Part shown: in pieces, positions 8,626 to 17,301 of the stretch | How positions within the stretch are numbered: position 1 is the first letter of the stretch | Layout: each line of letters starts with the position of its first letter | Source of the DNA: Acinetobacter sp. ANC 5054 | GTDB taxonomy: Bacteria > Pseudomonadota > Gammaproteobacteria > Pseudomonadales > Moraxellaceae | Assembly (NCBI RefSeq): GCF_002135295.1 | Contig: NZ_NEGG01000017.1 | Span: forward strand, 1 to 64,000 | Direction: 5' to 3' | DNA: 64,000 bases | Made by a program: the position numbers and the translations under genes | Notes under the pieces: model-generated | Told to the model about the DNA's origin: nothing | The model's input: the letters and a program-made list of their open reading frames with translations, nothing else | The model's database searches: none

Positions 8626-9006
8626 ATGATGTCAAAATTAAAGCAATATAAACCTATCCAAAAAGATTTATTTTTCAAAATTAGTATTTTAAAAACCATG
8701 ATGTATTGTGGCGTCCTCTGGGGACTTTACCATCGACAAGGTTGGGCCATGACAAGCGATCAAGATAATATTATTTTCCCATTTTGGTTGAATGGTATTC
8801 AAGCGCATAAATACGCCAAGAAACACTGGCCGAATTACACACCAAGACGCATTACACCGCATGACTTTGAGGAATCGTTATTACCGACCCTAACGCGCCT
8901 CAAAGTCATTCCTGCGCTTCATAGCTCGAGTAATATCAAATTGAAATTAACCACATCGCAAATGCGACATTTCTTTTTTGAAAACTCGAATATTCAAACG
9001 GCGTAG
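8626..9006 (+). CDS. DUF2750-like hypothetical protein
   Basis: 126 residues. The order of features resembles DUF2750: a central LYHRQGWAM segment, then FPFWLNGIQAHKYAKKHW and an ITPHDFEESLLPTLTRLKV block, aromatic-rich as in that family. There is no signal peptide or clear membrane helix. The function of the family is unknown. The N-terminal 35 residues are lysine/phenylalanine-rich and may be extended; an internal start at M25/M26 is possible. It lies alone between the Sel1-like and CBS genes. Confidence 0.6.
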   Translation: MMSKLKQYKPIQKDLFFKISILKTMMYCGVLWGLYHRQGWAMTSDQDNIIFPFWLNGIQAHKYAKKHWPNYTPRRITPHDFEESLLPTLTRLKVIPALHSSSNIKLKLTTSQMRHFFFENSNIQTA

Positions 9007-9104
9007 TCAGTATTTAACAGTCTATTTGCACTGAAAAGTGTTTGCTTTTTTCAAATTTCAGGCTAAGTTAAATTAAAGAATAAAATTATAAAGGACCCCA
9101 AAAT

Positions 9105-9536
9105 ATGACTACAGTTGCACAAGTACTTAAAGATAAAGCTTATAAAGAAATTTATACCATTGCTCCAGACTCAACTGTGCTAGAGGCCATTTCGCTCATG
9201 GCAGAAAAAGGGATTGGTGCACTCGTGGTAACGCATGAAGGTAGTGTGGTGGGCATTTTGTCTGAACGTGACTACACTCGTAAAATTGCGCTTATGGAAA
9301 GAACATCATTTAATACGACTGTTAGTGAAATTATGACAGGCAGCGTCATTACCGTGACCAGCGCTGCTACCGTAGAAGAATGTTTAGAATTGATGACCGA
9401 TCGTCATCTACGTCATTTGCCTGTGGTTGAGGATTCATCCCTGACTGGTTTTATTTCTATTGGTGACTTAGTCAAAGCCGCAATGGATGATCAACGTAAA
9501 TTGATTGATCAGTTACAACAATATATTTCTGGCTAA
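9105..9536 (+). CDS. CBS-domain pair protein
   Basis: 143 residues made almost entirely of two CBS motifs (about 10-65 and 75-135), including GIGALVVTHEGSVVGILSERDYTRK and RHLRHLPVVEDSSLTGFISIGDLVK. Stand-alone CBS pairs bind adenosine nucleotides and often act as energy sensors; the partner here is unknown. AAGGA lies about 10 bases before the ATG. Downstream, a hairpin with arms TCCCC/GGGGGA (9544-9570) lacks a U-tract, so termination there is uncertain. Confidence 0.9.
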   Translation: MTTVAQVLKDKAYKEIYTIAPDSTVLEAISLMAEKGIGALVVTHEGSVVGILSERDYTRKIALMERTSFNTTVSEIMTGSVITVTSAATVEECLELMTDRHLRHLPVVEDSSLTGFISIGDLVKAAMDDQRKLIDQLQQYISG

Positions 9537-9650
9537 ATTCTAATCTCCCCTTAATTTAAATTAGGGGGGAATCCTTAAAACAAACTGCTTTCATTAAAAA
9601 TCACTATTTGCAATTACATATAAATTACAATCGAATTACTTTTTTCAATA

Positions 9651-10022
9651 ATGCCAAATTCCACTTTAGAAAATGTCAAAAAATTAGTTCAAATCTTTGC
9701 TGAAATAGAAAGTTTAATGGTTTCTTTAAAAGATGATGAATATCTCAAAGCATATAGGCGTACCATTAATTTAGAGTTAGCGTCCGCCAATGGTGAAATT
9801 TTAGATGCCCTTGCAATTATCTATGCCCTTCACCCCGACCTTATTCATCAGACCCAAAATAACTATCCATTCGATGAACAATTTTATAAAACCTATGTGC
9901 AAAAAAATATCCCAGTGAAAAACTGGGATATTTCAAATTCCGCTCTATTTAAACAGGTTCAAGAGATCTACTTACCATCAAAAAATGACGTTCAACTCAG
10001 TCTTCTTGATAGCTCCGATTAG
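9651..10022 (+). CDS. hypothetical protein, convergent with trpB
   Basis: 123 residues, mostly alpha-helical and acidic, with no signal peptide or membrane segment. I do not recognise a family. It ends 4 bases inside the convergent trpB stop. Codons for residues about 84-95 double as a 12-bp perfect hairpin that looks like the trpB terminator. The ribosome site is poor, so the exact start (ATG 9651) is uncertain, but the full-length open frame between two genes supports a real gene. Confidence 0.6.
   Translation: MPNSTLENVKKLVQIFAEIESLMVSLKDDEYLKAYRRTINLELASANGEILDALAIIYALHPDLIHQTQNNYPFDEQFYKTYVQKNIPVKNWDISNSALFKQVQEIYLPSKNDVQLSLLDSSD
9901..9933 (-). terminator. trpB terminator embedded in convergent CDS
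   Basis: AAATATCCCAGT (9905-9916) pairs perfectly with ACTGGGATATTT (9922-9933) around a 5-base loop. The minus strand continues into seven Ts, giving a strong terminator for trpB about 86 bases after its stop. The plus strand has no U-tract after the hairpin. The element lies wholly within the coding region of 9651-10022. Confidence 0.75.
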
Positions 10023-11230
10023 TTTAAGCCTAATTTGTCAGCAACATAATCAGCGTCTTTATCACCGCGACCAGAGACATTTACAACAATTTTAATGTCT
10101 TTCGCTAGTTTTGGCGCTTCACGTAATGCCCAAGCAACGGCATGTGAACTTTCAAGTGCAGGCACAATACCCTCTACACGCGATAAAGTCATAAATGCAT
10201 CCAAGCATTCTTGGTCTGTGGCTGTTGTATATTCCACACGCCCTAAATCTTTAAGCAAACTATGCTGAGGCCCAACACCCGGATAGTCTAACCCTGATGC
10301 AATTGAGTGCACTGGTAAAGGTTGTCCCTGCTCATCTTCCAGTACATAACACGCCATACCATGAATTTGACTTGGCTTACCCAATGTCAATGTTGCAGAG
10401 TGCATATTGGTATCTAAACCATGACCTGCTGGCTCTACACCTACGAGTTTTACATCCGCATCATTGAGGAATGCTGTAAATGCACCAACGGCATTTGAAC
10501 CACCACCCACACAGGCAACCACATAGTCAGGATTTGAACCAAAACGGTCATTGGTTTGAACTTTAATTTCTTCACCAATAATAGACTGGAAGTCACGAAC
10601 CATTTTCGGGAAAGGATGCGGGCCCACGACCGAACCAATAGCATAGATAAAGTTTTTAGGATCTTTCAGATATTCTTCAAACGCACTATCTACTGCATCT
10701 TTTAAAGTAGCCGTACCACGGGTCACAGAAATCAGGTTGGCACCTAAAATCTTCATTTTCACAACATTAGGATGTTCTTTTTCAATGTCCACTTGGCCCA
10801 TGTGAATTTCACATGGAATACCAACTAAGGCACATGCCGTTGCCAAAGCCACACCATGTTGACCCGCCCCCGTTTCAGCGATGACTTTGGTTTTACCCAT
10901 ATACTTAGCTAAAAGCGCCTCACCCAAACAATGGTTAATTTTATGCGCACCAGTATGGTTTAAATCTTCACGTTTCAGATAAATTTGAGCGCCGCCCAAT
11001 TTATCTGAAAGACGTTTTGCGTAAAATAATGGACTCGGACGACCTACATAGTGTGCAAATAATTCTTTTAACTCGTTCTGAAATTCTGCTGTATGACGGA
11101 TATGCTCATAAGCAATATTAATGTCATCCATTGCCTGCTTTAAATCAGGGGGAATAAATTGACCACCATATTCGCCGAAGAAGCCGTCTTCATTGGGTAA
11201 TGCAATTCCATTAATTTGATGATCCATCAT
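10019..11230 (-). CDS. trpB: tryptophan synthase beta chain
   Basis: A 403-residue PLP enzyme that condenses indole with L-serine to tryptophan. The PLP lysine lies in HTGAHKIN (K97), the catalytic glutamate in [10 protein letters not shown] (E119) and the phosphate-binding loop in [14 protein letters not shown] and [10 protein letters not shown] are also typical. This is the TrpA-partner type (TrpB1), yet no trpA, trpF or other trp gene is in the window; the gene stands alone, convergent with a hypothetical. It could be a second copy beside a canonical trpFBA locus elsewhere. AAGGAA precedes the ATG. Confidence 0.92.
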   Translation of the reverse strand: MMDHQINGIALPNEDGFFGEYGGQFIPPDLKQAMDDINIAYEHIRHTAEFQNELKELFAHYVGRPSPLFYAKRLSDKLGGAQIYLKREDLNHTGAHKINHCLGEALLAKYMGKTKVIAETGAGQHGVALATACALVGIPCEIHMGQVDIEKEHPNVVKMKILGANLISVTRGTATLKDAVDSAFEEYLKDPKNFIYAIGSVVGPHPFPKMVRDFQSIIGEEIKVQTNDRFGSNPDYVVACVGGGSNAVGAFTAFLNDADVKLVGVEPAGHGLDTNMHSATLTLGKPSQIHGMACYVLEDEQGQPLPVHSIASGLDYPGVGPQHSLLKDLGRVEYTTATDQECLDAFMTLSRVEGIVPALESSHAVAWALREAPKLAKDIKIVVNVSGRGDKDADYVADKLGLN

Positions 11231-11361
11231 AATTCCTTAAGTTGTATTCGTGAACAAAAGACTGCTCAGATACTATCTAATTTTGAATTTAACAAACAAG
11301 TCAAAATTGAATAATTCACTAAAAACAGTCAATTTTAAGAAATAATATATTTTTTAAGCGA

Positions 11362-12549
11362 TTAACGCGCTAGGTATTTAGTTAAATCCTCTACACCTTT
11401 TAGCGTCATTGGATACATATGATCTTCAAAGATTTGCTTAATCGCCGCAATGGTTTGAGTATAGTGCCAATAAGATTCTTCTTCAGGATTCAACCATGCC
11501 GTTTTATCAAAATGATTACGTAAACGCTGTAACCATACCTGTCCTGCTTCATCATTCATGTATTCAACCGAGCCACCAGCGGAGTTGAGTTCATACGGCG
11601 CCATACTCGCATCACCCACCACGATCACGCGGTAATCTCGACCATAGGTATTCAATAAATCCCATGTGTTCATGCGCGTACTTGAACGACGAATATTATC
11701 TTTCCAGACATAATCATATAGACAGTTATGGAAATAGAAATATTCTAATGTTTTAAATTCTGTTTTTGCGGCGGTAAATAGCTTTTCACATTGGGCAATA
11801 TGCGAATCCATAGAGCCACCCACATCAAATAACATCAACACTTTAATGCGGTTACGACGCTCAGGCACCAATTGTACATCCAAAATACCTTGCTTGGCTG
11901 TTTCACGAATTGTGCCATCAATATCCAATTCTTCAGCTGCACCTTGACGCGCAAATTTACGCAAGCGACGTAAGGCCATTTGCATTTGACGACTACCTAA
12001 AATTTGATCATCGTCCAAATTACGATATTGACGTTGCTCCCAGACTTTTACCGCTGAACGTTTACGACCAGGCCCGCCAATTCTGACACCCTCAGGATGA
12101 TCACCATAAGCGCCAAATGGTGAAGTTCCACCCGTACCAACCATACGGTTACCACCTTGATGCTTTTTATGCTGTTCACGTAAACGTTCTTCCAGCATTT
12201 TCATCAATTCTTCAAGAGAACCCGCCTTCTTTAATTCTTCACGTTGTTCTGGGGTTAAATGCTTTTCGATGAGTTCGAGATCAAACCAATCTTTCGGCAA
12301 TTTATGGACTTGTTTAAGCAGCTCATCTAAATCAAAGGTAGAAATACCATCAAAGTAGTCTTTCATGGCACGATCGAATTTATCAAAGAAGCGTTCATCT
12401 TTGACCATGACCGTTTTTGCAAGCTGATAAAAATCTTCTTGATTAGCAAAGACCAACCCTGCTGCTACAGCTTGGTTCAAATCGATTAATTCACGTGTAG
12501 AAACCGGTACACCGTATTTTCGAAGGGTATAAAACAATCGCACAAACAT
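11362..12549 (-). CDS. VWA-domain protein (CoxE-like)
   Basis: A 395-residue cytoplasmic protein. A helical N-terminal region (1-130) includes a charged EEL/KML stretch and is followed by a Gly-rich linker (132-165). The C-terminal von Willebrand A domain starts around 234, with a MIDAS-like DVGGSM (242-247) in place of the canonical DxSxS, as is usual in CoxE-type proteins. Such proteins partner MoxR AAA+ ATPases in metal-cofactor insertion or complex maturation, and the matching ATPase is encoded at 13277-14128 on the same strand. A weak ribosome site precedes the ATG. Confidence 0.85.
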   Translation of the reverse strand: MFVRLFYTLRKYGVPVSTRELIDLNQAVAAGLVFANQEDFYQLAKTVMVKDERFFDKFDRAMKDYFDGISTFDLDELLKQVHKLPKDWFDLELIEKHLTPEQREELKKAGSLEELMKMLEERLREQHKKHQGGNRMVGTGGTSPFGAYGDHPEGVRIGGPGRKRSAVKVWEQRQYRNLDDDQILGSRQMQMALRRLRKFARQGAAEELDIDGTIRETAKQGILDVQLVPERRNRIKVLMLFDVGGSMDSHIAQCEKLFTAAKTEFKTLEYFYFHNCLYDYVWKDNIRRSSTRMNTWDLLNTYGRDYRVIVVGDASMAPYELNSAGGSVEYMNDEAGQVWLQRLRNHFDKTAWLNPEEESYWHYTQTIAAIKQIFEDHMYPMTLKGVEDLTKYLAR

Positions 12550-12754
12550 AGGCGAATAAAATCCAATAAAAATTAAATATCAGGAGGTCAAATCCAGTTT
12601 GAATGCATGTGATCTTGTTATTTCATCTGCAACTGTGTCTTGCCTTTTACTCACACCATTATGAAAAAATGAGCACTACAAGTAAAGCCAAAAGCTTTAA
12701 CTCTATGTTCATACACGCTGTCCTATATACCGAAGCACATGTAAACAAAGTGAT

Positions 12755-13207
12755 TCATTCGCAACTTGCATGCATATCACTCAGCGCTTTTTGCTGTGCT
12801 TTATATCTGTGCTGAACATCTAAACGATCTTGCTGTAACTCTTCAATGTAAACAATTTTATTAAAACCTTGAATTTGTCTATAGCGGTTAAAATCACTTA
12901 GGTTCAAGATCACAAAGTCATAGTATTTCAGTTCTAGTACAGCGGATGCACACGCTTTTTGTTGAATGGCAGTCTGAGCTGCAACATTATCCGATTGATC
13001 GATGAGCTTTTCTTTGAGTTGATATTCTGCTACTTGTGCCCAATACACATCTTGGAGTTTCTGTTGATGCAGTTGTTCAAATTGTGCATCATCCATAGCA
13101 AAGCAATAACTAGAAAGATAAAAGCTGACGACCCATAAGAATGCAGCCAACTTTAGCCCCCTATGCACTCCTATATGCACTCGAGAAATATATAACGTTG
13201 CTTGCAT
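12755..13207 (-). CDS. hypothetical exported protein
   Basis: 150 residues with an N-terminal hydrophobic segment (about 18-37) ending FAMDD, consistent with a signal peptide or anchor. A helical Gln-rich region follows, with two cysteines (near residues 84 and 149) that could form a disulphide. I do not recognise a family. AAGGTGA lies 8 bases upstream of the ATG. It is located between the MoxR ATPase and VWA genes on the same strand, but a terminator (13231-13258) separates it from the ATPase gene, so co-transcription is not certain. Confidence 0.65.
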   Translation of the reverse strand: MQATLYISRVHIGVHRGLKLAAFLWVVSFYLSSYCFAMDDAQFEQLHQQKLQDVYWAQVAEYQLKEKLIDQSDNVAAQTAIQQKACASAVLELKYYDFVILNLSDFNRYRQIQGFNKIVYIEELQQDRLDVQHRYKAQQKALSDMHASCE

Positions 13208-13230
13208 GATTCACCTTTTATTTTGATACA

Positions 13231-13258
13231 AAAAATAAAAGCCGGATAACCGGCTTTT
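13231..13258 (-). terminator. terminator after the MoxR ATPase gene
   Basis: Stem AAAAGCCGG/CCGGCTTTT (13237-13245, 13250-13258) with loop ATAA; the minus strand continues TTTTATTTTT. It lies between the ATPase stop and the next minus-strand start. Confidence 0.85.
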
Positions 13259-13276
13259 AAATATCATTAATATCAA

Positions 13277-14128
13277 TTAACGACGTGACATAAATGCCAA
13301 ACGCTCAAGTAATTGAACATCTTGTTCGTTCTTAATCAATGCGCCATACAGTGGTGGAATCGATTTTGATTTATCGGTATTGCGTAAGATATCTTCAGGC
13401 ATATCATCTGCCATCAACAAACTCAACCAATCAATCAATTCAGAGGTTGATGGTGGTTTCTTCAAACCCGGAATCTGACGTAATTTAAAGAAAATTTGCA
13501 GTGCTTCTGAAACCAATGTATTTGAAATATTTTCAAAATGTACATCAATGATTTCACGCATGGTTGCCTCATCTGGGAACTCAATATAATGGAAGAAACA
13601 ACGACGCAAAAATGCATCTGGCAGTTCTTTTTCATTATTTGAAGTAATGATGACAATCGGACGTTGTGCCGCAGTAATGGTTTCGCCAGTCTCATACACA
13701 TAGAATGACATTTTGTCGAGTTCATGTAGTAAATCGTTTGGAAACTCAATGTCTGCCTTATCAATTTCATCAATCAGTAAGACACAGCGCTCTTCACTGG
13801 TAAATGCTTCCCAAAGCTTACCCGGCTTAATGTAGTTCTTGATGTCATAAACACGATCATCACCGAGTTGGCTATCACGTAAACGAGAAACCGCATCGTA
13901 CTCATACAAGCCTTGCTGAGCTTTGGTGGTGGATTTGATATGCCATGTAATTAACTTAAGACCCAAACTTTCAGCCACTTGTTCAGCTAAAAGTGTTTTC
14001 CCTGTACCCGGCTCACCTTTCACCAATAGCGGCTTTTGCAATGAGCGTGCAGCTTTCACTGCGAGTTTTAAGCTATCCGTAGCAATATATTGATCTGTAC
14101 CAGAAAATTGTTGAGTTTCAACAGACAT
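13277..14128 (-). CDS. MoxR-family AAA+ ATPase (CoxD-like)
   Basis: A 283-residue AAA+ ATPase. Walker A GEPGTGKT (38-45), Walker B LLIDEIDKAD (117-126), sensor 1 IITSNNEKELP and arginine finger FLRRCFF are all visible. MoxR proteins act as chaperone-like ATPases with VWA-domain partners to activate metallo-enzymes or build envelope complexes; the VWA partner is encoded at 11362-12549. No dehydrogenase or cytochrome target lies adjacent, so the client is unknown. The gene follows a four-helix membrane protein (14150) by 21 bases, which suggests an operon. Confidence 0.9.
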   Translation of the reverse strand: MSVETQQFSGTDQYIATDSLKLAVKAARSLQKPLLVKGEPGTGKTLLAEQVAESLGLKLITWHIKSTTKAQQGLYEYDAVSRLRDSQLGDDRVYDIKNYIKPGKLWEAFTSEERCVLLIDEIDKADIEFPNDLLHELDKMSFYVYETGETITAAQRPIVIITSNNEKELPDAFLRRCFFHYIEFPDEATMREIIDVHFENISNTLVSEALQIFFKLRQIPGLKKPPSTSELIDWLSLLMADDMPEDILRNTDKSKSIPPLYGALIKNEQDVQLLERLAFMSRR

Positions 14129-14149
14129 GACATAACCTTATTTTTTTAT

Positions 14150-14533
14150 TTAAAGCGGTGAAGTTTTCTTGTTTACAACAGCTTGTGGTTTTTGTGCTGT
14201 ATATTTTGACCAAAAATAGCCAAGTACCAGACCGATACCCACCACAAACATAATTAGAGATAAATTTGCCCACACTAAAGGCTGGTCTTTAGTTAGTACA
14301 CCAAAGATCAAACCAAAAATTGCGGGTGCAATTGACGCATTTGTTCCTTCAGACACCGTTGGGGTTAATAAAATAGCAAAAACCAATAACCAGCCAATCC
14401 CACCAAACGGTTTTGGTATGCGCTTCATCAAGCCGTACCAACACAGCAAAGCAATCGCAGCACCACCAAGGTAAACCGTAATTGCAATACTGCTTTCAGG
14501 AATTGAGTCCAATACAGTAACTACACCATTCAT
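14150..14533 (-). CDS. hypothetical four-helix membrane protein
   Basis: 127 residues with about four hydrophobic helices (around 17-35, 45-62, 66-84 and 88-108) and a Lys-rich C-terminus, presumably cytosolic. No family is recognised. It lies 21 bases upstream of the MoxR ATPase and 21 bases downstream of the YcgL gene on the same strand, so the three are likely one transcript. AGGAG about 7 bases before the ATG supports the start. Confidence 0.75.
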   Translation of the reverse strand: MNGVVTVLDSIPESSIAITVYLGGAAIALLCWYGLMKRIPKPFGGIGWLLVFAILLTPTVSEGTNASIAPAIFGLIFGVLTKDQPLVWANLSLIMFVVGIGLVLGYFWSKYTAQKPQAVVNKKTSPL

Positions 14534-14554
14534 TTCACAACTCCTGAATTATTC

Positions 14555-14884
14555 TTATGCGCCACGCAAGCCTTCTGGGGCAACTGCATTTGGATCGATT
14601 AAACCCTCAGGCGGTACTTGAATAAAGAAGCCCTTGGTTTGAATTGAATCCATAACATGCAACACGTTTACACGTGCAAGTTTACGAGATTCGCTCAACT
14701 CCAAATCCATTACAAATGTGGCACGACCAAAAGCAGTACGCATTGCTTCAGGCATCACTTCAAGTGGATCGACAACTACTTCAGTTTCGCTTTCGTTAAC
14801 TTCAGTACGAGCAATATAAAGATACATTTCATCTTTTTTACTCGATTTGTAAATAGAACAGAACATAATTGAATCAATACTCAT
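14555..14884 (-). CDS. YcgL domain protein
   Basis: 109 residues. The YcgL-type core starts [20 protein letters not shown] and continues through [21 protein letters not shown] to [13 protein letters not shown]. The function of YcgL is unknown. The start is ambiguous: ATG at 14884 gives a 6-residue leader, and ATG at 14866 begins exactly at the conserved MFCSIY; neither has a strong ribosome site. It is the first gene of the likely YcgL-membrane protein-MoxR transcript. Confidence 0.85.
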   Translation of the reverse strand: MSIDSIMFCSIYKSSKKDEMYLYIARTEVNESETEVVVDPLEVMPEAMRTAFGRATFVMDLELSESRKLARVNVLHVMDSIQTKGFFIQVPPEGLIDPNAVAPEGLRGA

Positions 14885-14908
14885 AAAACGCAAGGCAAAG
14901 GATACATC

Positions 14909-14950
14909 AAAAAAAAGACTGATACATTAGTGTTTATTAACGCATCAGTC
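14909..14950 (-). terminator. rnd terminator
   Basis: Arms GACTGAT/ATCAGTC (14917-14923, 14944-14950) enclose a partly paired 20-base loop and are followed on the minus strand by eight Ts. It lies 41 bases after the RNase D stop. Confidence 0.75.
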
Positions 14951-14990
14951 GTGAATTTGTATAAGTGATAAATCTTTAATCAATCTAGTC

Positions 14991-16133
14991 TTATTCAGTG
15001 ACCTTCATTTGACCAGATAAATAGGTTTCATCCGCATGCAAAACTTCAATTAAAGGCTGAGTGAGCAAGTCATAACGCCAACCGAGTAAATAATTCGGCA
15101 AGTCTTGTTCGTCGTTATGAAAAACAACATGCTGATACAAGGCATTTAACCACTTTTTACGCATTAAAACTTCTTTGGGTACCGTAGTTTCAAGAACAGC
15201 TTTTTGAATAACTGCCTCAACACGTTCGCCAATATCACTCGATGAATGACGAATTGGACGCGCCATACGTAGTGGCCATTCTGCTTGTTCAGGTAAAAAT
15301 TTTAACAAGTCTAAAATAGTTTTTCCGTGTTCACGCACAACATTGGCACGAATATCTTTCACACTACTTAGCTGAAAGTTATTTTTCGGATTTTTTTCGA
15401 CCATATCAATAATGGTTGAATTTTTCAGAATAAAACTACGTGGTTGGTTTAAAGCTTTCACCATTTGCTCGCGCCATACTGCAAGCTGTTGGATTTGCAT
15501 CAACTGACGACGTGAATGTCGATAATTACCAATATCATGATAAAGCAGATGAATTGGCGTTTCTGTGCCGATTTCATAGGTCAAATTACGGCAGTCTTCA
15601 AGCACACAAGTTAATAAACTTTTATTATTCAGCTCTGATTGAATCGTCTGACTTAAATTCATTAAATAATGTACATCATTTGCTGCATACATCATTTGCT
15701 CTGGAGTGAGCGGACGCGCTAGCCAATCCGAACGTGTTTGGTCTTTATCTATATCCACATTCAACATGGTTTTTAACGCATTTTGATAACTCACTTGCAA
15801 GCCATGTCCCAAAAATGACATACCAACTTGAGTATCAAAGACATTTTCCAAAGACTTTTGCTGTGCATAGTGATAAATCAGGTCGATGTCTTCACTACAA
15901 GCATGAAAAACGTTTTGCTGCGCAGCAAAAAGCTTATCCCAAAATTGAGCCAATTCTAAAGTGGTACCATCAAGCAAATATACTTGATTCTGCACATTAA
16001 TTTGAAATAGACCGAGCTTAGGCCAAAGGGTATCTACCTTGATAAACTCGGTGTCGAGTCCATACACTGAACTCTGTTTCATGAGGTTTAAAACAGGTTC
16101 TAAATCTGATTGTTTTTGAATGAATTGATACAT
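14991..16133 (-). CDS. rnd: ribonuclease D
   Basis: A 380-residue 3'-5' exoribonuclease for tRNA and small-RNA 3' processing. The DEDD exonuclease domain occupies the first 170 residues: GLDTEF (26-30) with the first Asp/Glu pair, HACSEDIDLI with the second Asp and YAANDVHYL with the Tyr-Asp pair (DEDDy type). An HRDC domain follows (about 210-290, LAVWREQMVKALNQPRSFIL). Length and order are those of complete RNase D. It is monocistronic on the minus strand. Confidence 0.93.
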   Translation of the reverse strand: MYQFIQKQSDLEPVLNLMKQSSVYGLDTEFIKVDTLWPKLGLFQINVQNQVYLLDGTTLELAQFWDKLFAAQQNVFHACSEDIDLIYHYAQQKSLENVFDTQVGMSFLGHGLQVSYQNALKTMLNVDIDKDQTRSDWLARPLTPEQMMYAANDVHYLMNLSQTIQSELNNKSLLTCVLEDCRNLTYEIGTETPIHLLYHDIGNYRHSRRQLMQIQQLAVWREQMVKALNQPRSFILKNSTIIDMVEKNPKNNFQLSSVKDIRANVVREHGKTILDLLKFLPEQAEWPLRMARPIRHSSSDIGERVEAVIQKAVLETTVPKEVLMRKKWLNALYQHVVFHNDEQDLPNYLLGWRYDLLTQPLIEVLHADETYLSGQMKVTE

Positions 16134-16306
16134 AACTTGCTAAGTCTAGTATTAGATGCTCTGTGAGCACATCTTAACTTATATATAATATTTTTGTATA
16201 AGGAAATAATCTATTTCGGTTATTTATTTCTGTTATATCGGATTTTTATACGTATTTACCCAATATATTAATCGTTAATATATATAAGTAAACAACAATA
16301 AATCGA

Positions 16307-16324
16307 AGCGAAACGTATTTCGCT
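16307..16324 (-). terminator. recR terminator
   Basis: Stem AGCGAAA/TTTCGCT (7 bp, 4-base loop), minus-strand tail TCGATTTATTGTTGTTT, just after the recR stop at 16331. The U-tract is interrupted. Confidence 0.55.
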
Positions 16325-16330
16325 CCAGTT

Positions 16331-16927
16331 TTATTTCATGCGCATTCGGTTATGTACAGCCTGACTTAAAGTATGGCTATCGACATATTCAAGTTCACCA
16401 CCTTGTGGTACACCTTGTGCAATACGGGTCATTTGTACTGGCAAATGTTTGGTTGCTTCAACCAGATAATGAGCCGTCGCTTGCCCTTCAACCGTTGCAT
16501 TGGTCGCCAAAATAACTTCCTGTACTTTTCCATCACTTAAGCGCTGAATTAGATAAGGAATACCAATTTCGTCTGGACCGATACCATCGAGTGGTGATAA
16601 ATGCCCACCCAACACATGATACTTTCCTCGGAAACTCCCACTTTGCTCAATAGCCATAACATCGGCTGGAGATTCCACCACACACAGTAATTGATCATCT
16701 CTTTCAGATGATACACAAATATTGCAGACTTCATCTTCTGTCAAAGAATGGCAGATTGAGCACTCATGAATATAGTTCGTGGCTTCAGTCAAAGCATGCG
16801 CCAGACCAATCGCCCCTTCTCTATTTTTCATAATTAAGTGGAGTGCCATACGTTGAGCCGATTTTGGCCCAACGCTTGGCAATATACGTAATGCTTGTAC
16901 AAGTTGATCAAAACGATCACTAAACAT
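16331..16927 (-). CDS. recR: recombination protein RecR
   Basis: A 198-residue recombination mediator of the RecFOR pathway that helps RecA load on gapped DNA. It shows the N-terminal HhH region (LPSVGPKSAQRMA), a C4 zinc finger (C56, C59, C68, C71) and a Toprim domain beginning LLCVVESPADVMAIE. It lies 12 bases downstream of ybaB on the same strand, the conserved ybaB-recR pair; dnaX, which often precedes them, is absent here. Confidence 0.97.
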   Translation of the reverse strand: MFSDRFDQLVQALRILPSVGPKSAQRMALHLIMKNREGAIGLAHALTEATNYIHECSICHSLTEDEVCNICVSSERDDQLLCVVESPADVMAIEQSGSFRGKYHVLGGHLSPLDGIGPDEIGIPYLIQRLSDGKVQEVILATNATVEGQATAHYLVEATKHLPVQMTRIAQGVPQGGELEYVDSHTLSQAVHNRMRMK

Positions 16928-16939
16928 TCAGTATAGTCC

Positions 16940-17269
16940 TTAGAATAGACCAGCAAGGCCTGGTGGAAGACCCATGCCTGAGTTTGCAGATTTCATTTTT
17001 TCTTCTGCAACTGCTTCAGCTTGACGAGATGCGTCATTCATTGCTGCAGCAATTAAGTCTTCAATCATATCTGCATCATCTTGAAGTAATTCAGGATTAA
17101 TTTCGATACGTTTCACTACATGACGAGCAGTCATCGTTACTTTAACAAGACCACCACCTGCTTCAGCATGAACTTCGACTTGCGCAAGCTCTTCCTTGGC
17201 TTTTTTAATGTTGCTTTCAGCTTCTTTTTGCATGCGTTGAGCTTGCTGCATGAGCATATTAATGTTCAT
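16940..17269 (-). CDS. YbaB/EbfC family nucleoid-associated protein
   Basis: A 109-residue DNA-binding dimer-forming protein. It shows the family pattern: Met/Gln-rich N-terminal helix ([17 protein letters not shown]), a central [19 protein letters not shown] strand region, and [15 protein letters not shown] near the end. It binds DNA without strong sequence specificity. It is upstream of recR, with a 12-base gap. GGAG lies about 7 bases ahead of the ATG. Confidence 0.95.
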   Translation of the reverse strand: MNINMLMQQAQRMQKEAESNIKKAKEELAQVEVHAEAGGGLVKVTMTARHVVKRIEINPELLQDDADMIEDLIAAAMNDASRQAEAVAEEKMKSANSGMGLPPGLAGLF

Positions 17270-17301
17270 AAAAATCTCCGAACAAATCTGTTGAATTCAC
17301 T

